A stretch of DNA of 64,000 nucleotides from Ligustrum vulgare. Its lineage: Eukaryota > Streptophyta > Magnoliopsida > Lamiales > Oleaceae. This document shows, one piece after another, positions 1 through 11,449 of the stretch. The notes under the pieces were generated by a model. That model made no database searches and had not been told where the DNA came from. It saw nothing but the letters and a program-made list of their open reading frames with translations. The first letter of the stretch is position 1, and every line of letters begins with the position of its first letter. Where the stretch lies: positions 24,112,852-24,176,851 of the forward strand of contig OY743171.1 in NCBI GenBank assembly GCA_963555705.1. The letters run 5' to 3'. The position numbers were made by a program, and so were the translations under genes.

Positions 1-723
1 ATTTGCTTCTGGAATTTTGAGTCCTTCAGGGACTTTCATGTATATGTCACTATCAAGTGAACCATATAGATAGGCAGTTACTACATCCATAAGGCGCATA
101 TCAAGCCTTTGTGAAACAGTCAAACTAATTAAGAATCTAAAAGTGATAGTATCCATTACGGGAGAATACGTTTCCTCATAATCAATTCCTGGTCTTTGAG
201 AGAAACCTTGAGCTACAAGTCGAGCTTTGTATCTTGTAATCTCATTATTTTCATTCCTTTTCCTTACAAAAACCCATTTGTATCCTATAGGGATTACATT
301 TTCAGGTGTTCGAATTACAGGTCCGAATACTTTTCGTTTCTCTAAGGAATTTAACTCCGCCTGTATTGCTTCTTTCCATTTTGGCCAATCATTTCTATGC
401 TGACATTCTTTTACAGACAGTGGTTTAGGATCCTCATATTTCATTATTTCAAGAGCCACATTAAAGGCGAAAATGTCATCTATGACAATAGTATTCCTTT
501 CCCATAGTTTATGAGATACTAAATAGTTTATTGAAATCTCATTATTTTCGGATACTTGTGGTTCTGCAGGAACCATATTCTCAATATCCGATTGATCAAT
601 CTTTTCAAATACTACTTCTGCTGAAGTTTTTGGTTGGTTTTTCTCTTGTACTTTTCTTTTTCGAGGTACAAAGTCTTTAGCACCAACTGGTCGACCACGC
701 TTCTGGCGTATTTGAGATTCATT
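1..723 (-). pseudogene. copia reverse transcriptase, N-terminal half, truncated by the window
   Basis: Reading the minus strand from about 713, the frame is open without stops to base 1. It starts with the integrase-RT linker (RQKRGRPVGAKDFVPRKRK). It then gives the fingers region of copia RT: WKEAIQAELNSLEKR, GYKWVFVRKRNENNEI, YKARLVAQGFSQRPGIDYEETYSPVMD and DVVTAYLYGSLDSDIYMKVPEG. The catalytic YVDD box would lie to the left of the window. No start codon is expected because the segment is part of the polyprotein, shifted one base from the integrase frame. Confidence 0.88.
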
Positions 724-725
724 TG

Positions 726-2292
726 CTACAGCAGATGTCCTTCAAGGACATCAATTTGTGCAGGGATATTTTCTGCTGGTATATGTGACTTTGTCACTTT
801 TCTCGTGTCAACAAATACATCCGGTAATTGATTTGCAACTCTTTGCAAGTGAATGATTTTTCCAACTTCTTGCTCACATTGATTGCTGCGGGGATCAAAG
901 TGAGACAAAGTTGTTTCATTCCATGAAATTTTACCATGTTTTTCAGGATGTAGTTTTGTTCCTCCCAAGGTTGGGAAAGTCATTTCGTCAAAATGACAAT
1001 CTACAAAACGTGTAGTGAATAGATCACCCGTTAAAGGTTCAAGATACCTTATTATTGATGGTGAATCAAAACCAACATAAATTCCAAGTCTTTGTTGGGG
1101 ACCCATTTTGGTACGTTGTGGGGGTGAAATTGGGACTTGGACGGCACAACCAAAAACTCGTAAGTGAGAAATATTAGGCTCATGACCAATTGCAAGTTGC
1201 AAAGGAGAATATTGATAATACGCAGTTGGTCTTAAACGAACCAAGGATGCAGCATGTAATATGGCATGACCCCAAACAGAAGTTGGAAGTTTTGTTTTCA
1301 TGAGTAATGGTCTAGCAATTAATTGTAGACGTTTGATAAACGACTCAGCTAATCCATTTTGTGTATGGACGTGAGCAACCGAATGTTCAACCTCAATTCC
1401 AATTGACATACAATAATCATTGAATGTCTGTGATCTAAACTCACCAGCATTATCAAGACGAATTTTCTTGATTGAATAATCAGGGAATTGAGCTCGTAAT
1501 TTTATAATTTGAGCAAGTAGTCTAGCAAAGGCTACGTTCCTAATGGAAAGTAGACAAACATGGGACCATCTAGTAGATGAATCAATTAAAACCATAAAAT
1601 ACCGAAATGGTCCACATGGTGGGCGTATTGGTCCACATATAATCTCCATGAATTCTTTCCAAGAAAGTTGGAGATTCAATATTGACTTTTGTAGTCGAAG
1701 GTCTAATGACCAACTTGCCTTGCGAACAAGCAGCACATGGATAATCATTAGGTAAAAGAATCTTTTGGTTCTTTAGAGGATGTCCATATGTGTTGTTAAT
1801 TATTCGGCGCATCATTATTGTACCTGGATGTCCAAGTCTATCATGCCAAAGTATAAAACTTTTTGGATCAACGAACTTCTGGTTCGTGATAATATTTGAT
1901 TCAATCATCTTTATAGATGTACAATACATGCCACGAGGGAGTGCCAGAAGTTTTTCTTTTATCTGCTTCTGGCCAAATATAAAAGAAGTTATGCAAAGAT
2001 ATTCTGCATTATTTTCATGCATCGTCTCAATGTGATATCCATTGCAGCGAATATCTTTAAAACTAAGAAAATTTCTTCTGGATTTGCTAGAATAAAGTGC
2101 ATCGTCAATATATAATTTTGTATTATTTGATAAAATAATACAAGCTCTTCCGGAGCCTTCAACGATTTTTGATGCACCTAATATTGTATTAACATTATTC
2201 TCTGATAATGTTAAGTTCAAGAAATACTTTTTGTCTTGAAGAATAGTATGTGTAGTTGCACTATCGACTAAACAGATATCCTGGTCATTCAT
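726..2292 (-). pseudogene. copia protease-integrase pseudogene
   Basis: It opens with the retropepsin motif LVDSATTHTIL (the catalytic Asp in a DSA context). A GAG-pre-integrase segment follows, with the H-H-C-C zinc pattern: WHDRLGHPG, then CAACSQGKL. The integrase core retains the three acidic positions, D in HGD, D in LDNAGEF and E in NGLAESF. Two overlapping open frames (2292-1582 and 1748-726) must be joined by a shift around 1650-1720, so the protein is broken. At 726 the frame ends in TAG where the homologous linker would read on, consistent with one lost base. The product would process the polyprotein and insert cDNA into the genome. Confidence 0.87.
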
Positions 2293-2483
2293 CCTGAATT
2301 TATAAACAAAACAAAATAAATATTCTAAAACTTTGATTTCATAAAAAGAAATTTAGCGACATTTTTAATCAACTAAAAATGCTTAATAATGTAAATGTCT
2401 CTAACTTCAAAAAAAAAATAAGTAAAAACATAATTCATACTAACTTTTAAAGAAAAAGAACAATTCAGATACTGAAAATTAAA

Positions 2484-3499
2484 CTAATCAATATTCTCAA
2501 GTACACCACCTCCAATTAAATGATCGATATTGCCATTTAGGTCAGCAAAGAAGTCAGAGATGTCCAAATGAGTCACATCAATTGGACCATTATAATCAGC
2601 GAAATTTGTCTCTACTTTTTCTTTCCCCTTGACTGATTTTTGATAAAGATCCACAAGATGTTTTGCCGTACGACAGGTACGTACCCAATGCCCTTTCATT
2701 CCACACCTAAAGCAAATTTCTTCATGCTCCTTTCTTGATATGCTATTTTCGTTTGCTTTATGCCTTTTAAAATTGTTCCCTTGTTGCTGATTGTTTTGCT
2801 GAAAATTTCGTCCATGGTTTCTTCCACGTCCACGTCCGCGTCCGCGTCCATGTCCACGTTCATGTCTTGATATTGCATTTACTTCAGGAAATGCGGTACC
2901 ATTTGCTTCAGGCAATGGTACATAACCAGTTGGACGTAACCCATGACTTTTCAGCAGCAATTCATTATTTTGTTCAGCTACAAGCAGACATGATATAAGT
3001 TCGGAGTACTTTTTAAAACCACGCTCATGATATTGCTGCTGCAGGAGCACATTCGAGGCATGGAAAGTGGAAAAAGTTTTTTCCAACATATCTTGATCAG
3101 TGATTTTTTCTCCACACAAGTTTAACTTAGAACTTATTCTGAAAAATTCAGAATTGTACTCACTGACCATTTTGAAATCCTGCAAACAGAGATGCATCCA
3201 CTCATAGCGGGCTTTGGGGAGAACTACAGTCCTCTGATGGTCAAACCTTTCAGTCAAGTTTTTCCAGAGAATTTGTGGATCTTTCACAGTGAGATATTCA
3301 ACTTTCAATCCATCATGAAGATGGTAACGAAGGAATATGAGTGCTTTTGCACGATCCTGCAAGGATTATTTGTTTCCTTCTTTTATTGTCTCTCTCAAAC
3401 CTTTCGAGACAAGGTGAATATCAGCATCTAAGACCCATATAAATAATTTTTGCCAGATATGTCGAGTGCAACAAACTCGAGTTTAGTGATGTTAGCCAT
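2484..3499 (-). pseudogene. copia gag (nucleocapsid) pseudogene
   Basis: The likely start is the ATG at 3499-3497, followed by MANITKLEFVALDISGKNY. A frameshift follows at once, and an in-frame TAA lies just before the long open stretch 3362-2484 (292 codons). That stretch has the typical copia gag helical body, including a 'LPKARYEWMHLCLQDFK' type segment. It also has a basic Gly-Arg-rich run (GRGRGRGRN) and one CX2CX4HX4C zinc knuckle, CFRCGMKGHWVRTC, about two thirds along. Gag packages element RNA into virus-like particles in the cytoplasm. The frameshift and the stop indicate that this copy is dead. Confidence 0.88.
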
Positions 3500-3639
3500 T
3501 TGTATAACTACACAATAAATAAAAAAAATGCAATTAATTTCGAAGAATGTGATTAAACCACATAATAATAAATCAAATCATCAACATCACAAAAGTTGTA
3601 TGTTTTCCTTCAGGGATAAACATTATGACATATTCTTCG

Positions 3640-4140
3640 ATATATATGCTACTTCGGGAGCATGTTGTATTTTTCTATTATTTCTTCAATAATAGGTCAA
3701 ATATTCTTCTGGAATATTGACAATTATAATTTATACTCTTCTGGAGCAAATAATAATCTTTCTTGAATATTATAAAGTTGTGCTACTTCAGGGGCAACAA
3801 CAAACTATTCATGATAGTCATATTAATATTCTTCTGGAATATTAATTATATACAATTGTGCTACTTCAGGAGCAACAACAAATTATTCATGATAGTCATA
3901 TTAATATTCTTCTGGAATATTAATTATAGAGTTGCGCTACTTCAGGAGCAACAACAAATTATTTATGATAGTCATATTAATATTCTTCTGAAATATTAAT
4001 TATACAGTTGCGCTATTTCAGGAGTAACAATGTAATGAAAAAAAATTCAACAATAATAAATTAAACACACATATTAATATTCTTCTGGAATATTAATTAT
4101 ACAGTTGCGCTACTTCGGGAGCAACAACGTAATGAACTAC
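3640..4140. repeat. degenerate tandem repeat in the copia leader region
   Basis: About five to six units of roughly 76-97 bp alternate two short phrases: 'tgcgctacttcaggagcaac' and 'aatattcttctggaatatta'. The best units start near 3778, 3857, 3933, 4009 and 4106. The second phrase is itself nearly palindromic. The array lies just upstream (minus-strand sense) of the gag start of the left-edge copia element, so it is probably part of its untranslated leader or LTR. A 78-codon open frame across it (3763-3999) only reflects the repeat. Confidence 0.75.
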
Positions 4141-4199
4141 TAATTTAAATGATAAAAAAAGGCAACAACAATTATAATATATAAATTAAACACACATAA

Positions 4200-4978
4200 A
4201 CAAGAACCTTAAAATTACAGCATGAACTTTAAATTACAACAATTAGATTTTGACCGAATTGAGAAATCAAGTTGAATTTAAATGGCCACTTTTTGAGTTT
4301 GGAACAAATTCCTTGGATTGCGTGTACACTTGATGAATAATGAATTTAGGATTGAAATACACGAATTAACAATTAATTGAATTCAGATGTGGAAGGTTTC
4401 AGAATTGAATTCATGCGTAGAATTAGAATTGAAAGAAAATTATAGTTGTTGAATTTATTATTTATTTAATTATATTAAAATGTATTAGGGGCACATAGAT
4501 GTATCTCTATAATTAATATTAATTTGTGATTTATTTAATGTTAGGGACATTTATAAGCATCTCTGTTGTTTTAAATTTATTTGGGGCATTTAATTAAGTG
4601 TCCCTAATAGAATTACGAGAATAATAATCTTACGTGGCATATATATTATTAGGCGCGTTTTTAGTGTCCAATTCCCCTCTATTTATTATTAGGGATGCCA
4701 TTTATAGGGGGCGTTTACTAATTCGCCTTTCCATCTCTTAAGGGTATTCTAACTTTATTTTTCGCCCCTAATAACATTAATTGGGACACTTCTAAATGAT
4801 CCTAATACTCTCAATTTTAGTAGTATACACACATACATAATACATATTAAAGAAATGATAATATCTTGCACGATGCTCAATACATTTTATTTTTTTGGAA
4901 TTCATGAAAATATATTAATCATACAATTATATTATCAAATAAAAAATATAGTACAAATAATATTTTATTACAATGTAT
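4200..4978. other. non-coding AT-rich stretch with dispersed 'aggggacat/gcgttt' phrases
   Basis: No gene is seen. Between about 4480 and 4800 short phrases such as 'ttagggacattt', 'gtgtccctaat', 'ggcgcgtttttagtg' and 'cgcccctaata' recur in both orientations. This pattern resembles the subterminal repeats of decayed DNA transposons, but no termini or target duplication could be found. The flank 4200-4450 may belong to the LTR of the copia element to the left. Confidence 0.4.
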
Positions 4979-5425
4979 TATCGAATTCAATTTTTTAAAA
5001 AGACAACACTAATCAAAATAGGAAAAAAAAATACCTACGCATCTTAAAATTTGGAGCTTAATTTTTTTTTTTTTTTTTTTTTGTATTAAATTTGTATTAA
5101 TTTTACTTTTTTTCATCAGCAATTTTCTTTTTAATGTAATTTAATTTTTGATTAAGTTTAATTTTTAATGTATTGATTACATATATTTTATAAAAATTTC
5201 AATATATATATATTATCAAATTCGAAAATTTTAAAAAGACCACCAATCAAATTAGAAAAAAATACAACGCGTTTTAAAATTTGGCGCTTAATTAAATTTT
5301 TTGAATTAAATTTGTTTTAATTTTATTTGTATTCATCACCAATTTTCTTTTTAATGTATTTTAATTTTTGATTAAGTTTAATTTTTAAGGTATTAATTAT
5401 ATATATATTTTATAAAAACTTCAAC
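4979..5425. repeat. two-copy tandem duplication, about 230 bp per unit
   Basis: 4979-5212 and 5217-5425 are clearly related. Both run from 'tcgaattcaa...aaaaagac' through 'ttaaaatttggNgcttaatt', 'cagcaattttctttttaatg' and 'tttttgattaagtttaattt' to 'tttataaaaa(a/c)ttcaa'. The first unit carries a longer poly-T (about 23 T near 5060-5082). Nothing coding is visible. Confidence 0.75.
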
Positions 5426-5450
5426 ACACACACACACACACACACACACA
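5424..5450. repeat. (AC)n microsatellite
   Basis: About 13 uninterrupted AC/CA dinucleotides at the end of the second tandem unit. Confidence 0.95.
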
Positions 5451-5640
5451 TTTATTACTAACTTTCATTTAATACCAACTTTAATTTAATACTAACATTT
5501 AATAACAACTTTTCTTAATTACATTTAATACTTGTTTTTTTTTCTTTTTTTGTAAAAGTTTCCTGATTTAGAAAGAAATTTGGGCGAAAAAGTATGTGCG
5601 TATATTGGTGACGGTTATCCCATTATTATATATATATATA

Positions 5641-7030
5641 CTAGTAATCAAACCCGTGCGATGAACAGAATATATAATTGAAAAGTATTTATTGAATAAG
5701 TTATAAAAATTACAATACCCAACAAAAGTAATACAATGAACAAAAAATAAAAATAAAAATAAAAAATAACTTGCATATGCAAATTGTGAATAATTTGTAA
5801 TTTCATTTCTCCTTATAAGATTTCTTACTTTAATACATAAATTCTGTATTCAATATACAATCAAAAAAAAAAAAAAAAAGTTATGACTTGCATGTTTTTT
5901 TTAACAGTTAATTGTTCATTCTCTAGTTTTCTAAGTTTATTTATTCATATAGAAATTCTTTATTCAAAAATAATTTTTTTTAATGTTGATTAACAACCAC
6001 ATATTATTTAAAAAACTAATTTTTCACAATTGAACATATTTTTTTTAACCACACATTCTAAAAAAAAAAAAATCAATTTTCAACCATTCAATTGATTGAT
6101 TTGACAATTATTTTATTTTTTATACTACTTTCTTTCACTTTCAATCACACTTTTTTTTTTTCACCAAGTATTAAAAGTTGTCATGTTACCAAATAAATAA
6201 ATAAATAAATAAATAAATTGTGCATGTTAAATAAATGTATTGACCATATTTTACTTTTAAATAGAATAAGTTAACTAATACCTCATATTTTTATTTTCTA
6301 TAAACTTCAATGAATTAATTGTTAAAGTCTGTAGTATATATATTTTACAAATTGATGTTATTTTAAATTCATATAATTAAAAAAATAGATAAATGAACAA
6401 AATGAGTAAATTTATAAAATTAATTTCAAGATTACCAAAGAGTTTATCGAAACCTAAAGTTGAAGAAATTAAAATGATTTAATTGAATTTACTTAAAAAG
6501 ATCGGATATCTATTATTTCTTTTAGTTTGATAAGAAAAAGATTTGAAATTAGTCATTTATGTCAAATTGAATTTAGGTAAGAAGGATAGATATTATTCTG
6601 TGATTTAAATGAGATAAATTTAAAAGATTGGATACTGGAAAAAGTAAGAAGTATAAGTAAAACTTGTACCTTTATTATTTGAAACAATTTTACGAATGAT
6701 GTATTTAGAGTTTGCTCTCATTTGTTAACTTATATTAAACTTCTCGTTAAGATCTTGAATTTGACACTCATTTTACATATTTTTTTACTTCAAAATATTA
6801 CAATAATTATCAAAAGAATAAAAATAATATACATTTGACCTTTTCATAAATGTTTTATTTTTTACAAATCAATAAATCCTTTATTACATGTCAGCTATAA
6901 TTAATTTTGCATTAATTGAATTTTCCTAATTTAGTTATTAAAATAATTAATAAAATTACAAAGTTTCCTAAAATAGCAAGTAAAAATGGCGGGAAACTAT
7001 GTGCGGATTTCTGTGACAGCTATATATATA
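5641..7030 (-). mobile_element. Helitron-like element, copy A
   Basis: Read on the minus strand, the low-coordinate end is a decayed hairpin, TTCATCGCACGGGTTT. About six bases later comes CTAG and then a T, the 3' terminus expected of a Helitron (CTRR inserted before T). The high-coordinate end (about 6980-7030) reads ATAGCTGTCACAGAAATCCG..., preceded by a TA run. Related end sequences recur at 5572-5640, 8805-8880, 9040-9105 and 9210-9285. The interior is AT-rich with no coding capacity, so this would be non-autonomous. The pairing of the two ends is inferred from copy B; exact 5' end not fixed. Confidence 0.5.
6191..6218. repeat. (AAAT)n microsatellite
   Basis: Seven tandem 'aaat' units inside Helitron-like copy A. 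Confidence 0.93.
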
Positions 7031-7175
7031 TATTACAAAATAAGGAAAAAAAATTGAATACATAATTTGCTTTGATTAATGATACAGATTGTCAACAAAT
7101 GCTCAAAATAGAAATAAATTACAATTCTCATCAATTTTGGAAAACCTCTTTAAATAATAGATTGTTGTACAGTTT

Positions 7176-8856
7176 ATAGTTACTCACACCCGTGTGATAC
7201 ACGAAAGTTACTATAAACAAAACATATTTAAACAATTGCTCAAATTTAAATTACATAATGCAATTTTTCAAATATATCTTGTATAAAATAAATAAAAAAT
7301 TTCATCAAAATATTTTTGACTAACGTGAATAGAAATAATAACCCTCAAAATATTATATTTTACATAAAATAAAGTAATTGTAACAAATTAAATATATGCG
7401 GTCCTATATATAAATAAATGTAACAAATTAAGCAATATTGACGATGCACGAAAGTGAAATCAACCTCAATATTTGTAGTGCACGAACTTGAAATTCAACT
7501 CAAGAGATCCTTCGCATGATTAATAATTTTTAATTTTTAAATGCGATGCATTTAATTGAATATAATTAAATGCATATTTAATTAAATGTCAATAAAAAAT
7601 TATTAATAAAAATATAAATAAAACATATATAGTGAGTCATTTTGTCTATATATTTTAATAAAATTAAAAAATAAAGTTTCACCATATTTACGTCATATAA
7701 TTATTTTTTTAATAATTTAATGAATTGTAAATCGTTGAATTGTTTTATCTCTTTACGAAAAAACATATCATGAATTAAGTATTTTATAGATTGTACCGTG
7801 AACATATCAATCCCATTTCTGGAATTAACTTTCGATAAACGAAATTTTCGTTTTAAAAAAAATTTTTGAACTACAAAATTAAGTTTATACAATACATGCG
7901 CAAAATTCAACTTACATAAGATCGACACTTTTCTTTTCATATATTGTTCTTCATCATATTCATCCCAAAAAGAGGTGTATGATAGATTTTTTTTGTATAA
8001 TTTGATTTTTAAGCATTAATTATTAATTTAAAGTATTTTTCTAAAAAAATAATCATTAATTTTAATAAATATTGTTACATTAATTGATTTTTCTTTCTTC
8101 ATACTGACAATTTCCTTATTTATTTTGTTACATTATTATTTTAATAAAAATTACTAATCGATCAATTGTTTAATAGAAATTATATGAACTAATGTTAAAA
8201 TCTGTAATATATTTTTGCATATTTTAGTTATTTAAATTTATGATGAAAAATAGAAAAATGAATAGAGTAAGTAAATAAATAAAAATAATGTGAAAATAAT
8301 GAATGAATTAGAGAAATCTTAAATTTGTAAAATTAACCGAATTTAATTGGATTTGCCTTAAAAATTCGTATAGTTGTTATTTATTTTAATTTGATGAAAA
8401 AAATCAGAACAAAAATTAACCATCGATGACTAAAATGAATTTAGTTAATTAATTATACATAATATTATAGGACTTAAATGATATAATTTAAAATGAATTA
8501 GATATTGAAGAAAAATATAAAATATAAAATAAAACTTTACCTTTAATTTTTGATATGATTTTGCGAATAATATATTTACAATTTGTTCTCACTTGTTAAC
8601 TTGCATTAAACTTCTCACTGTGATTTTTAATTTGATACCCATATTACATATTTTTCGATTTCAAAGTAATAAAATAATTATTAAAAAATAAAATTTTGAT
8701 GTTATTAATAGTATAGCACGGATGACAATGCAATTAATGATACATGTAAAATAATTGCTAATATATTTAATATACTATTTTTTAGTAAAAAATTTCCAAA
8801 TTTAGATAGTCTTTTTGAGAGGAAACTATGTGTGTATTTTGGTGGCAGTTATTCTA

Positions 8857-8880
<24 letters not shown>
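7176..8880 (-). mobile_element. Helitron-like element, copy B, head-to-tail with copy A
   Basis: This is a diverged relative of copy A. Both contain the phrase 'tttgttaactt..attaaacttct' (6722-6744 and 8590-8617), with matching flanks over several hundred bases. On the minus strand its 3' end reads CGTGTATCACACGGGTGTGAG then AACTATA, the counterpart of copy A's hairpin and CTAGT but with the terminal CTRR mutated. Its 5' end sits in the CT/AT microsatellite at 8857-8929. No open frame of note; the 79-codon frame at 7701-7940 resembles nothing recognised. Confidence 0.45.
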
Positions 8881-8939
<59 letters not shown>

Positions 8940-8950
8940 CACACACACAC
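8857..8950. repeat. compound (CT)n(AT)n(AC)n microsatellite
   Basis: Twelve CT units, about 24 AT units, then about ten AC units run without interruption. The block marks the high-coordinate end of Helitron-like copy B. Confidence 0.95.
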
Positions 8951-8976
8951 TAAGATTAAGATTAAGATAAGATAGA

Positions 8977-8980
8977 ATAG

Positions 8981-9025
<45 letters not shown>

Positions 9026-9115
9026 GATTTCCAGATTTAAAAAGTGATTTTTGACAGGAAACTATATACGTGTTATTTTTGGAATGTATTTTGTTATTAT
9101 ATATAGATAGAATAA

Positions 9116-9196
<81 letters not shown>

Positions 9197-9290
9197 TTCC
9201 AGATTTAGAAAGTGATTTTTTCCAGGAAACTATCTGCGTGTTATTTTTGACATATATTTTGTTATTATATATAGATAGATGTATAGATAT
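8977..9290. repeat. tandem duplication containing two long (ATT)n tracts
   Basis: Two units each begin 'agatagaata(a)att', carry an (ATT)n run (8981-9024 and 9117-9192), and continue 'tttccagattta(g/a)aaagtgattttt..caggaaactat' and 'ttttgttattatatatagatag'. The second run encodes a tyrosine homopolymer in one frame, which is an artefact. The post-repeat sequence matches the 5'-end signature of the Helitron-like copies. Confidence 0.85.
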
Positions 9291-10560
9291 AGATTTGTCC
9301 GTTGCAAATATCTATATGGGTAGGTAGCTCATGTTGGAATTATAGATGCTCATAGAGTATAATTTACGACATTTGAAATAAAATATTACTAAGTGTTAAG
9401 CTCAAGTGTTAAAATAAATGATTATAATCATTAAATTTTTTAATAGTACTTTTTAAACACTCACATTTTTCGAAACCATTTTTTAATTACAAATTTTATC
9501 TAAGAAAGCATAAGATTTAAAAAAAAAAACGGCGGCCAAACTGTCACCGAACATACGCTTAATTGTTTGTATTAATATGAAGTTGCTTTTGTCCATGAAT
9601 TTTTTTGATATTACAGATTTAGAGTTCAAGTTGTTAAACATAGAAAAATTCAATTCGTAACTCGATCTAAAGTTAATGTTCATGATCAGTAAATAAATAT
9701 GGACAATTTATTTTGATAAAATCGTTTCGATTTTATTGAAGTCTATCTTTGACTTTGACAATAAAATTGAGAGTACGTTCGGAACATATTGAAAGGAACC
9801 ACGTGAAATTAATTTGTGACATTGACCATACAAATTTAATTTCACTTGACTATTGTACGTGTAAACTTAATCTCGATCGGATAATAAACTTCGATTACTA
9901 ACTTGCAGTTCTTTTAGGTATCAATGTGTGAGATCAAATTACTGATCAATATCTCGATACTATGAGAATTAAAGTGGGCTGATGAGGAACATATATTCGT
10001 ATTATGGAATCCGTCACCTTTTATGTATGATCATAATCTCACTGATTTTTCTAGTGGACAGTTAAATCAATAGCTTAGTAATTCGACAGTGATTGTTGAA
10101 TTCTATGATGTGATGTGATCACGTCAAACTGTCAGATAGAAGATATGAGTTAAGAATTTATGAATATTCAGATAAGGGCATTTTGGTCATTTTAACTTAC
10201 TTCGAATATTTCAATTGATCGACGAGGGTAACATGTAAGAACAATAAGTCAGAAGATATAATTATTGATTATTGTTTCAGTAATTTTAATTTTAGTAAGA
10301 GTGTAATCTCGTTCTTTTAGTTGAATAAAACGTGATTAATAAATTAATTTTGACTGATCAAGAGTTGACCGTACCACAATAAATTTATGAGAAAATTGCA
10401 TAACTACAAACCTAAAACTATCACTTTTTAAAGTTAACAAACTTAAAATTTCTTTTTAAAAATGAGGTGTTAATAATAATAATAATAAATAAATATAATA
10501 TTATATAAAAATAATTATCTATTTTATTTTAAATTAAAGGTAATATAATTTTACTCAAAC
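9291..10560. other. intergenic sequence, no gene seen
   Basis: Moderately complex sequence without a convincing open frame. It may be an old LTR or other transposon remnant, but no inverted termini, target duplication or protein similarity could be recognised. Confidence 0.5.
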
Positions 10561-10922
10561 ACTCCACACTTAATATTTCCGTCTCGACCCCTGCACACAA
10601 CCCAATCCATCCCATCCCACCTCACTCGAAAAGTCACATTTCAGTTAAAATTATAAATTTTGTTACAAATTTCACCCCACCCCACCCCATCCCACCACAT
10701 AAACGAAGTCACAATTGGTCACTTAAAGTCGTAGTTCGTCATAAGTATAAATGTATTGCAAATTCAACACCACCCCACCCCACATCCCCCACCCTCACTC
10801 GCAAAGTCACAATTATAAATTTAACAGCAAATTTCACCCCACCACACCACACAAAGTCACGGTTGGTAACACAAAGTTATAGTTAGGTCATAATTACAAA
10901 TTTTGTTGCAAAATTTACAGTC
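10560..10922. repeat. degenerate 'cccacccc...aaagtcacagttggtcac' repeat, left flank of the Sirevirus insertion
   Basis: Phrases of the type 'caccccaccccatcccac' and '(c)aaagtcac(a)..tt(g)gtcac' recur every 50-70 bp. The same phrases resume at 20797-21010 on the other side of the 9.9-kb retrotransposon, showing that both flanks were one repeat tract before insertion. Confidence 0.7.
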
Positions 10923-11300
10923 ACCCTATTGACCTATGGTTAACTTTTAACCTTACTGTTTTGATAAATAACAAACAAGATTATATTGTGTTATTAACAA
11001 GTGTGTTTCAAGTGTTTCATGTAATGATAATCTTCAAAGCATTCAAAGGACAAATCATCTCTCGAATATAAAAGATCAAAAACACAAGATGCGATAGTAT
11101 GAAGATCGAGGAATGGAGTTTACAAAGAATTGAGATCTTACAAATTGCTTTTCAATGTTATGTAAGGTTAATGCATCAATAGCTACCAATACATTTCATA
11201 AAGCTCAAGAAACATTTTTTAAACCATTAAAATATCGTTTTCAAAATCAACTTTGATCAGAAAACCTTGAAAAATCAAAATCTTGAAATCCTGATTTTTC

Positions 11301-11413
11301 AGGTCGACCGCAAATTCAATAGGTCGACCGCACTGCATATTTTTGAACTCAAACGACTATTTTCTTGCAACGGCTATATTGAGGTTGACCGCATGGCTGA
11401 ATATGTCGACCGC
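11301..11413 (+). promoter_or_regulatory. cluster of GGTCGACCG palindromes in U3
   Basis: Four copies of a (g)GT(C/T)GACCGCa motif occur in about 110 bp: 11302, 11322, near 11383 (GGTTGACCG) and 11405. They end about 30 bp before the TATA box. The core GGTCGACC is a perfect palindrome, so a dimeric DNA-binding protein could sit here; that role is inference. The same four copies are present in the 3' LTR (one with GGTCGATCG). Confidence 0.7.
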
Positions 11414-11440
11414 AAGAGTCATTTTATGCGAAATTTGCTC

Positions 11441-11449
11441 TATAAATAG
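11441..11449 (+). promoter_or_regulatory. TATA box of the Sirevirus 5' LTR
   Basis: TATAAATAG followed by a CT-rich stretch (ctctctctcttgc), the usual layout of a plant pol II core promoter at the U3/R boundary. The identical element is at 19865-19873 in the 3' LTR. Confidence 0.8.

Larger units (their letters stand above)
1..3500 (-). mobile_element. Ty1/copia retrotransposon remnant, 5' part, running off the left edge
   Basis: On the minus strand the order from high to low coordinate is gag, protease, integrase, then the N-terminal half of reverse transcriptase, which is the copia order (integrase before RT). The element is cut by the window start, so the rest of RT, RNase H and the 3' LTR are not visible. 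The reading frame is broken several times: an in-frame stop near 3365, a shift near 3450, one near 1650-1720 and a one-base loss near 726. No primer-binding site or clear 5' LTR end was found to the right; a repeat-rich leader lies there instead. Element type is well supported; boundaries are not. Confidence 0.9.

Noticed and set aside
9070..9327. 85-codon frame with a run of about 25 tyrosines
   Set aside because: Pure translation of an (ATT)n microsatellite.
11267..11449. 60-codon frame, repeated at 19691-19873, conserved in both LTRs
   Set aside because: It lies in U3 just before the TATA box and is conserved only because the LTRs are copies; its repeated VDR residues come from the GGTCGACC motif.
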